Shown one piece after another: positions 57,945 to 64,000 of a stretch of 64,000 bases of DNA. The stretch lies in NCBI RefSeq assembly GCF_002005405.1, contig NZ_CP019728.1:682001-746000 (forward strand). Direction: 5' to 3'. Position 1 is the stretch's first letter; each line of letters starts with the position of its first letter. Source of the stretch: Jeotgalibaca dankookensis (GTDB lineage Bacteria; Bacillota; Bacilli; Lactobacillales; Aerococcaceae). The notes beneath the pieces are model-generated. The model saw only the letters and a list, made by a program, of their open reading frames with translations. It made no database searches and was not told the origin of the DNA. Position numbers and translations under genes: made by a program.

Positions 57945-60415
57945 TGGTAGAATCGCAGGAAATTAAGGAAATGATGATGGAAGATATTATGGGGGATCGG
58001 TTTGGCCGCTACTCTAAATATATCATCCAAGATCGTGCACTTCCCGATATCCGTGATGGTTTGAAACCGGTACAGCGTCGTATTTTGTATGCAATGTATG
58101 AGAGTGGTAATATTCCTGGTAAACAATTCCGTAAATCAGCAAAGACGGTTGGGAACGTTATTGGTAACTATCATCCACATGGGGATTCCAGTGTTTATGA
58201 AGCGATGATTCGTCTCAGTCAAGACTGGAAAATGCGCGAAACTTTAGTAGAAATGCATGGGAATAACGGAAGTATGGATGGTGATTCTGCCGCAGCAATG
58301 CGTTATACAGAAGCACGTTTAGCAAAAATTTCAATGGAACTATTAGGTGATATTGACAGTGACACAGTAGACTTTATTTTAAACTTCGATGATACAGACG
58401 AAGAACCACTCGTATTACCAGCTCGTTATCCCAATTTACTTGTAAACGGCACAACAGGAATATCAGCTGGTTATGCGACAGATATCCCTCCGCATAATTT
58501 AGGCGAGGTCATCGATGCTACTACTTACCTAATAGATCATCCTGATGCAACTGTCAAAGATTTGATGAAATTTATCAAAGGTCCTGATTTTCCAACAGGT
58601 GGAATTATTCAAGGACTAGAAGGTTTACAAAGTGCTTATAAAACAGGGCGTGGCAAAATTGTTATTCGCTCAAAAACAAAAATAGAGAATTTACGTGGTG
58701 GTAAACAACAAATTGTTATCAATGAAATTCCTTATGAAGTAAATAAAGCACAACTTGTCAAAAAGATGGATGAGATTCGTATTAACCGGAAGTTAGAAGG
58801 AATTGCTGAAGTTCGTGATGAATCCGATCGTGAAGGCTTGCAAATTGTTGTTGAGTTAAAAAAAGATGCAAATGCCGAAGGAATTCTAAACTATTTTTTC
58901 AAGAATACTGATTTACAAGTAAACTATCATTTTAATATGGTGGCTATCGATGAACGCCGTCCTCATCAAGTTGGCTTGGCACGCATAATTACTGCCTACT
59001 TGGAACACCAGAAAGAAGTTATTATCCGTCGGACGCGCTTTAATTTAAATAAGGCTGAGACACGTTTACATATTGTAGATGCACTTATTCGAGTTATTTC
59101 AATTCTAGATGAAGTCATTCAGATGATTCGGGATAGTAAGGATAAAAAAGATGCTAAGCATAATATCATGAAAGCATTTGATTTTTCTGAAAAACAAGCA
59201 GAAGCTATTGTCTCCTTACAACTTTATCGTTTGACCAATACCGATATTGTAGCCTTACAGAATGAGAAGTTAAATCTTAACGAGCAAGTGGCTTCTTATA
59301 ATAGTATTTTAAACAATGAAAAAATATTACTTAAAGTTATGAAAAATGAACTGGTTGCGGTCAAGAAAAATTTTGCTACGCCAAGGCGCTCTACCGTTGA
59401 AGCAGAAATTGATGAAATTACTATTGAAACGGAAGTACTTATTCCGGATGAGCAAGTTTATGTTGTCTTGACACAAGAAGGTTATTATAAACGAACAACT
59501 TTACGGTCATTTGCAGCAACCGATGTTGCTGATGTAGGTATGCGTGAGGGCGATCAACCCTTATTAATTGAAAAAGCGTCTACTCTGGATGCTATTGTAA
59601 TCTTTACCAATAAAGGAGACTACATTCATCTTCCAATTCACGAGTTACCTGAGCTAAAATGGAAGGAAATGGGTCACCATTTATCGCAAATGATTCCCTT
59701 TGCACCAGGTGAAGAAATTGTGGCTGCTCATATTTTAAAAAATGACGTGCAATTATCTGATAAGCAGACGGTTTTATTTATTACTAAAGAAGGATTGATT
59801 AAACATACTCTTCTAGCTGATTATCCAAGTTTTCGTGGTTATCGAAAGAAAAAAATCATGGCTATTCGATTGAAGACTGAAACAGATGAAGTAGTCAGCA
59901 TTGATTTTGTTAATAAAACGGAAAGTGATTATGAAGTCTTAATCGTTACACATAATGGATTCAGTTTGCGATTCCTATTAGAAGAAGTCAATCTTACTGG
60001 TGCACGAACAAGTGGCGTTAAGGCTATTAACTTAAAATCTGAAGATTATGTAGTCGGAGGAGCACTAATTTCTAAAGATGATGACAAGCATCCCTTGTTA
60101 ATTGTTACGCAACGGGGCAATGCCAAACGCTTCCGTGCTGGAGAAATTACGCGTTCAAGTCGTGCGCAACGAGGCTTACTGTTGATTAAAGAATTAAAAA
60201 CTAATCCGCACCGTATCATCTATCTGGATGCCAACCCGGAAGTGGATGCGACCTACGCCATCCGGACATCTCGGGGGCAAAATAAAACCTTTGCTTCCAA
60301 GTCCTTACCATTTACACCGCGCTATACGAACGGCTCCTCTATACTTATTGAAAGTGATGAGGGCGCTGTTTATACTATTAAAAAAGAGTATGTTTTCTCT
60401 GAAATGGATGAGTAA
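57944..60415 (+). CDS. parC: DNA topoisomerase IV subunit A (ParC)
   Basis: An 823-residue DNA-cleaving subunit. The active tyrosine is Y121 in [10 protein letters not shown]. The quinolone-resistance region reads [11 protein letters not shown] with S82 and E86, the positions equivalent to Staphylococcus aureus GrlA S80 and E84, both in the susceptible form. The C-terminal beta-pinwheel starts at about 500. Translationally coupled to parE by the TAATG overlap. A terminator follows. Confidence 0.96.
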   Translation: MVESQEIKEMMMEDIMGDRFGRYSKYIIQDRALPDIRDGLKPVQRRILYAMYESGNIPGKQFRKSAKTVGNVIGNYHPHGDSSVYEAMIRLSQDWKMRETLVEMHGNNGSMDGDSAAAMRYTEARLAKISMELLGDIDSDTVDFILNFDDTDEEPLVLPARYPNLLVNGTTGISAGYATDIPPHNLGEVIDATTYLIDHPDATVKDLMKFIKGPDFPTGGIIQGLEGLQSAYKTGRGKIVIRSKTKIENLRGGKQQIVINEIPYEVNKAQLVKKMDEIRINRKLEGIAEVRDESDREGLQIVVELKKDANAEGILNYFFKNTDLQVNYHFNMVAIDERRPHQVGLARIITAYLEHQKEVIIRRTRFNLNKAETRLHIVDALIRVISILDEVIQMIRDSKDKKDAKHNIMKAFDFSEKQAEAIVSLQLYRLTNTDIVALQNEKLNLNEQVASYNSILNNEKILLKVMKNELVAVKKNFATPRRSTVEAEIDEITIETEVLIPDEQVYVVLTQEGYYKRTTLRSFAATDVADVGMREGDQPLLIEKASTLDAIVIFTNKGDYIHLPIHELPELKWKEMGHHLSQMIPFAPGEEIVAAHILKNDVQLSDKQTVLFITKEGLIKHTLLADYPSFRGYRKKKIMAIRLKTETDEVVSIDFVNKTESDYEVLIVTHNGFSLRFLLEEVNLTGARTSGVKAINLKSEDYVVGGALISKDDDKHPLLIVTQRGNAKRFRAGEITRSSRAQRGLLLIKELKTNPHRIIYLDANPEVDATYAIRTSRGQNKTFASKSLPFTPRYTNGSSILIESDEGAVYTIKKEYVFSEMDE

Positions 60416-60437
60416 AAGGGATATAAGAGTTAATTTG

Positions 60438-60484
60438 AAACAGACTACACCTGTACTATATAACAGGGGTAGTCTGTTTTTTAT
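60438..60484 (+). terminator. Intrinsic terminator after parC
   Basis: AAACAGACTAC pairs with GTAGTCTGTTT, with inner CCTG/CAGG pairing, followed by a run of T. Confidence 0.9.
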
Positions 60485-60594
60485 GTTTCATTTTAATAAA
60501 CCATCGTATCTATGAACTTATATTTTTTCGAATGATTGATGTACAGGTATTTTCTTATTCTTAATCCACTGAGTAATCCAAGTTATGAAAAGTA

Positions 60595-60622
60595 TTGCAC
60601 AAACTTCTAAACGTGTTATAAT
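60595..60622 (+). promoter_or_regulatory. Promoter of pflA
   Basis: TTGCAC, a 16-base spacer, and TATAAT with TGT extension. The expected transcript has an untranslated leader of about 80 bases. Confidence 0.8.
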
Positions 60623-60635
60623 GATTTTGTAAAAG

Positions 60636-60653
60636 TTGTTACATGGTTCACAA
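60636..60653 (+). promoter_or_regulatory. Rex-like operator in the pflA leader
   Basis: TTGTTACATGGTTCACAA fits the Rex consensus TTGTGAA-N4-TTCACAA with a perfect right arm and two mismatches in the left. It starts about seven bases after the expected transcription start, a position suited to repression relieved at high NADH. Confidence 0.5.
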
Positions 60654-60709
60654 ATACAAGGAAATATATAATGAAATGTTAAATAGAAATTGATAGAGGA
60701 GAAATGTTT

Positions 60710-61471
60710 ATGACTACCCCATTAAAAGGTTTTGTTCATTCTACTGAGAGTTTTGGTTCAGTAGACGGTCCAGGAATCCGTTTTGTGGTCTTTATGCAAG
60801 GATGTCGCATGCGCTGTCAATTTTGTCACAACCCTGATACTTGGAATATCGGTGCCGGAACAGAAATGACAACCGATGAACTATTGGATATGGCTATGGA
60901 ATACGAATATTTTTGGGGTGATAAAGGCGGCATCACTGTTAGTGGGGGAGAGCCACTACTTCAAATTGACTTTATCATTGAATTATTCCAAAAAGCCAAA
61001 GCATTAGGAGTTAACACGGCTTTAGATACGTGTGGCCAACCATTCACACGTGATGAACCATTTTTTGGTCGTTTTGAAGAATTAATGAAAGTAACGGACT
61101 TAATCTTGATGGATATTAAACACATTGACCGTCAAAAACATAAGGAATTAACCATGTGGGTAAATGATAGTATTTTAGATATGACACAATATCTCTCAGA
61201 AATAGGGCAACCCATTTGGGTTAGACACGTGCTGATACCTGAGCGGACGGACTATGATGAGTTTTTAACACGTTTAGGGGACTATATAGCTACATTGAAA
61301 AACGTTCAAAAAGTTGAAATATTACCTTACCATAAAATGGGAATCTATAAATATCAAGCGTTAGGGATTCCTTATAAACTTGAAGGAATTGATTCACCTA
61401 CTCAAGAAAGAGTAGAAAATGCGCGTCGATTACTAAGATGCGATGAATATAAAAATTATTTAGCTGTATAG
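60710..61471 (+). CDS. pflA: Pyruvate formate-lyase activating enzyme
   Basis: A 253-residue radical-SAM enzyme that puts the glycyl radical on pyruvate formate-lyase under anaerobic conditions. The cluster motif is C32, C36 and C39 (GCRMRCQFCHNPDTW), followed by SGGEPLLQ. Start: the ATG at 60704 is about three bases from AGAGGAG while the ATG at 60710 is nine away and matches the family start. pflB is not beside it, unlike many relatives. A strong promoter with a Rex-like site lies upstream, fitting anaerobic use. Confidence 0.95.
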   Translation: MTTPLKGFVHSTESFGSVDGPGIRFVVFMQGCRMRCQFCHNPDTWNIGAGTEMTTDELLDMAMEYEYFWGDKGGITVSGGEPLLQIDFIIELFQKAKALGVNTALDTCGQPFTRDEPFFGRFEELMKVTDLILMDIKHIDRQKHKELTMWVNDSILDMTQYLSEIGQPIWVRHVLIPERTDYDEFLTRLGDYIATLKNVQKVEILPYHKMGIYKYQALGIPYKLEGIDSPTQERVENARRLLRCDEYKNYLAV

Positions 61472-61483
61472 TCAAAATTTGGG

Positions 61484-61524
61484 AAAAGAAAAGGTCGATT
61501 TTTATTGCCCTTTTCTTTTATTTT
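61484..61524 (+). terminator. Intrinsic terminator after pflA
   Basis: AAAAGAAAAGG pairs with CCTTTTCTTTT across a 14-base AT-rich loop. Confidence 0.7.
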
Positions 61525-61567
61525 GATTATCATTAAAAAAGAGACTGTTTAAGAAAGAGGGACAAAA

Positions 61568-62497
61568 ATGGAAAAATTACTTGTTTTCGGCCATCAAAAT
61601 CCAGATACCGATGCTGTAACATCAGCAATTTCATTTGCACACTATTTAAATCAAATGGGAGTTGAAGCGGAAGCTGTTGCTTTAGGTGAAGTAAACGAAG
61701 AGACTGACTTTGCATTGCGTCATTTTGAAGCAGATTTCCCACGCGTCATTACGACAGCATCCAATGAAGTGAGTGCGGTCGCTTTAGTAGATCACAACGA
61801 ATTTCAGCAAAGTGTTTCAGATATTTCAAATCTTGAAGTTAAATATGTGGTTGATCACCACCGGATTAGTAACTTTGAAACAGCAAATCCTCTTTATTAC
61901 CGTGCTGAACCAGTAGGATGTACAAACACCATCATTTATAAACTATTTAAAGAAGCAGAAATTGCAATTCCTAGTCAAATTGCTGGCCTAATGGTATCAG
62001 CAATCATTTCTGATACCTTACTGTTCAAATCACCAACTTGTACAGGCGAGGATATCAAAGCTGCTCAGGCCCTTGCTGAGCTTGCTGAGCTTGATTTAGA
62101 GGCTTATGGATTAGAGTTGTTGAAAGCAGGAACTGCTTTAGAAAACAAATCGAATGAAGCGCTTTTGAATATGGACGCAAAGTCATTTTCAATGGGAGAC
62201 AAAATCGTCCGAGTAGGTCAAGTTAATACTGTTGACATTGATGAAGTCCTAGAACGCCAAAAAGATTTAGAAAAGTTAATGGAAGTAACCAACGCCTCTG
62301 AAGGCTATGATTTATTTGTTTTGATGATTACAAATATTATCGAAAATGATTCGAAGATATTAGCTGTAGGCTCTGGAGCTGCAAAAGTTGAAACAGCTTT
62401 TGACGTGACTCTAAAAGACCATACTGCATTACTTGAAGGGGTTGTATCACGTAAAAAACAAGTGATCCCTCAATTAACTGAAGCCTATACAAATTAA
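61568..62497 (+). CDS. ppaC: Manganese-dependent inorganic pyrophosphatase (family II)
   Basis: A 309-residue DHH-family enzyme that hydrolyses pyrophosphate. N-terminal metal ligands are in FGHQNPDTDAV (residues 7-15) and LVDHNE; the DHH motif is VVDHHRISN. The C-terminal DHHA2 domain ends SRKKQVIPQL. AAAGAGGG site before ATG. Family II enzymes are usual in lactic acid bacteria and streptococci. A nine-base tandem repeat at about 62081-62098 encodes ELAELAEL, within the expected frame. Confidence 0.96.
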   Translation: MEKLLVFGHQNPDTDAVTSAISFAHYLNQMGVEAEAVALGEVNEETDFALRHFEADFPRVITTASNEVSAVALVDHNEFQQSVSDISNLEVKYVVDHHRISNFETANPLYYRAEPVGCTNTIIYKLFKEAEIAIPSQIAGLMVSAIISDTLLFKSPTCTGEDIKAAQALAELAELDLEAYGLELLKAGTALENKSNEALLNMDAKSFSMGDKIVRVGQVNTVDIDEVLERQKDLEKLMEVTNASEGYDLFVLMITNIIENDSKILAVGSGAAKVETAFDVTLKDHTALLEGVVSRKKQVIPQLTEAYTN

Positions 62498-62500
62498 GTA

Positions 62501-62543
62501 GACCTCACGAGCTCCCTAGGGAATTCGTGGGGCTATTTTTTTT
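62501..62543 (+). terminator. Intrinsic terminator after ppaC
   Basis: CCTCACGA pairs with TCGTGGGG around an inner TCCCTAGGGA dyad, followed by a run of T. Confidence 0.85.
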
Positions 62544-62614
62544 AGACTCTGCTCATTCTATGTTAGAATAAGAATAATTGACATGGAAATTTTGTTTATG
62601 GATGGTGAAGTAGG

Positions 62615-63103
62615 ATGTCAAAAGGTAAGACAAACAAAACAAATGCGATACGAAAATTAGACCAAAAAAATATTGCTTATCAAATTCATCACAACCCATG
62701 GACTGATGAAGGACCACATGCGAAGAAAAAAATAGTTTCTGAAGAAAAGCGGATCTTCAAAACACTTGTAGTAAAAGGAAATGAGACCGGACCAATTGTT
62801 GTCTGTTTACCGGCGAGTAAAGAAATTAATCTAAAAACTTTGGCAAAAGTGAGTGATAACAAAAAAGTCGAGTTACTTCCACTAGAAGAATTAGAGAAAA
62901 CTACTGGTTATATCCGCGGTGGAACCTCTCCTATCGGTATGAAAAAAAGTTACAAAACGTTCATAGCTAGGGAGGCAGAAGATTTAATTACCATAATTGT
63001 CTCGGCTGGAAAAAGAGGGTTACAAATAGAATTAGCGCCCCAAGATCTTTTGGATTTAACAAAAGGGACATTGGCAGATATTTCTTCTAGTATTAACAAA
63101 TAA
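62615..63103 (+). CDS. ybaK: Cys-tRNA(Pro)/Cys-tRNA(Cys) deacylase YbaK (EbsC)
   Basis: A 162-residue editing-domain protein that hydrolyses mischarged Cys-tRNA-Pro in trans. Typical features are KTLVVKG (substrate lysine region), VVCLPASKEINLK, GYIRGGTSPIGMKK and the C-terminal AGKRGLQIELAPQDL. In enterococci the orthologue is called EbsC. The ribosome-binding site is modest (GGTGAAG). The metallophosphoesterase gene follows after 31 bases. Confidence 0.93.
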   Translation: MSKGKTNKTNAIRKLDQKNIAYQIHHNPWTDEGPHAKKKIVSEEKRIFKTLVVKGNETGPIVVCLPASKEINLKTLAKVSDNKKVELLPLEELEKTTGYIRGGTSPIGMKKSYKTFIAREAEDLITIIVSAGKRGLQIELAPQDLLDLTKGTLADISSSINK

Positions 63104-63134
63104 GACATAACTAGTTTCTCAAGGAGGGTATATT

Positions 63135-63959
63135 ATGAAAATAGGTGTTCTTTCAGATCTTCATATTGATATTAATGATCGTAAGTTAGCCCCGGGAACA
63201 ACCTATGATCAATTACTGGCTGAGCTTCTCTACAATAATGAAGTGGATATTCTTCTCTTGGCTGGTGATATTAGTTCCGACTATCGGGATTCGTTAAAAT
63301 TTTTAGATAAAATGAGGAATCACAACGTTTCAAAGCTATTTTTTGTCCCTGGAAATCATGATTATTGGTCAGTACGTAATAATGAAACCAATACGAAAAA
63401 AATTGATCGTATTTTCAACGAACGGGATGAGTCACTAGTGGGACGTCCGTTTATTTTAAATGAGAATCAGGCAATTGTGGCTAATCCCGGTTGGTATGAC
63501 TATGGATTTGCTAGCAAAAAGTATTCATTAGAAGAATTTGAAAATAAGAAGTTAAATGTTGGAGGCTGGAATGATCGTTTGTATGTACACTGGAACAAAC
63601 CAGACCAAGTAGTTGCTTCTGAAATGTTGCAACAAATTGAAAGGGATATTCAATCGACAAATAATCGTGACATTATCTTAATGACTCATGTTGCCACGCA
63701 TCCACAATTTGTAGTACCTCTACCTAACCGAATGTATGATTATTACAATGCTTTTTTAGGAAGTAAAAGTTATACGGCTTTGTATGATAAATACCCAATA
63801 AATAAAAGTATCATGGGTCACGTCCATTTTCGTAAGACCTTAAAAGAAAAAGGCATTGTCTACTACTGTTCTTGTTTGGGAAATGGCAGACACTGGTGGT
63901 CAGATGACCCAATTGTTGAATTATCTTATGCAATGGAAACTTTTGAAATAGAGGAATAA
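63135..63959 (+). CDS. Calcineurin-like metallophosphoesterase
   Basis: A 274-residue protein with the complete metallophosphoesterase motif series: SDLHID (residues 7-12), AGDISSD, PGNHDYW, THVATHP, and GHVHFRK. These bind two metal ions and hydrolyse phosphate esters; the natural substrate is unknown. AAGGAGGG site eight bases before ATG, 31 bases after ybaK, so probably co-transcribed. It ends 41 bases before the window edge; the remaining bases carry no gene start I can support. Confidence 0.92.
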   Translation: MKIGVLSDLHIDINDRKLAPGTTYDQLLAELLYNNEVDILLLAGDISSDYRDSLKFLDKMRNHNVSKLFFVPGNHDYWSVRNNETNTKKIDRIFNERDESLVGRPFILNENQAIVANPGWYDYGFASKKYSLEEFENKKLNVGGWNDRLYVHWNKPDQVVASEMLQQIERDIQSTNNRDIILMTHVATHPQFVVPLPNRMYDYYNAFLGSKSYTALYDKYPINKSIMGHVHFRKTLKEKGIVYYCSCLGNGRHWWSDDPIVELSYAMETFEIEE

Positions 63960-64000
63960 ACGTGGTTTGAACTGGAAGGAGACAGTACTAAGTTTTTAGT

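Noticed and set aside
63960-64000. Start of another gene at the right edge
   Set aside because: A GGAAGGAG-like stretch is present, but no start codon follows at a usable distance before the window ends.

Overview
The window is AT-rich chromosomal DNA of a low-GC Gram-positive bacterium of the order Lactobacillales. The evidence is Firmicutes gene order (dinG-ypmB-aspB-asnS-dnaD / pbp1A-recU; dnaG-rpoD-trmK; hrcA-grpE-dnaK-dnaJ with a CIRCE operator; topA-xerC-hslV-hslU-codY; parE-parC), strong Shine-Dalgarno sites, frequent TTG and GTG starts, and lactic-acid-bacterium features such as a long-form ThyA, PflA and YbaK/EbsC. A Carnobacteriaceae-like genus is my best guess. The genus cannot be fixed from this sequence alone.

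Layout. 1-1.7 kb: end of a ribose-type sugar ABC operon (ATPase cut by the window edge, plus one permease). 1.8-2.3 kb: an unrecognised 155-residue protein with its own promoter and terminator. 2.4-8.9 kb: dinG, ypmB, aspB, asnS, dnaD. 8.94-10.70 kb: an intact IS1182-like insertion sequence at the convergent junction of dnaD and pbp1A. 10.7-14.0 kb: pbp1A and recU on the minus strand. 14.1-20.6 kb: tig, clpX, engB, dnaG, rpoD. 20.8-27.3 kb: trmK, a Nif3 protein, pepT, a DUF1294 protein, truB, ribF, hemW. 27.3-32.2 kb: HrcA/CIRCE heat-shock operon. 32.3-41.2 kb: pckA, lepA, fhs, an ABC-F gene, thyA, dfrA. 41.2-46.4 kb: haemolysin-III-like gene (minus strand), ypmS, yozE, deoD, ctpA and two tandem signal peptidase I genes. 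46.4-55.1 kb: rbgA, rnhB, dprA, topA, xerC, hslV, hslU, codY. 55.1-60.4 kb: plsY (minus) and parE-parC. 60.7-64 kb: pflA, ppaC, ybaK and a metallophosphoesterase gene.

Most of the window is core information processing (replication, recombination, transcription, translation, protein quality control), with some central metabolism (PEP carboxykinase, formate activation and formate-dependent one-carbon metabolism, thymidylate and folate synthesis). No rRNA, tRNA, CRISPR array, prophage or defence system was seen. No gene-free stretch exceeds 300 bases; the longest, parC to pflA at about 294, holds a terminator, a promoter and a Rex-like operator.

The non-routine parts are the insertion sequence with terminator-like ends and a hairpin that can occlude its transposase start, a Rex-like site at pflA, a terminator-like hairpin containing the dprA ribosome-binding site, a structured dnaK-dnaJ spacer, the absence of nth and trmFO from their usual slots, the ctpA-lepB-lepB cluster, and the orphan gene at 1805. 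I found no convincing new multi-gene system.
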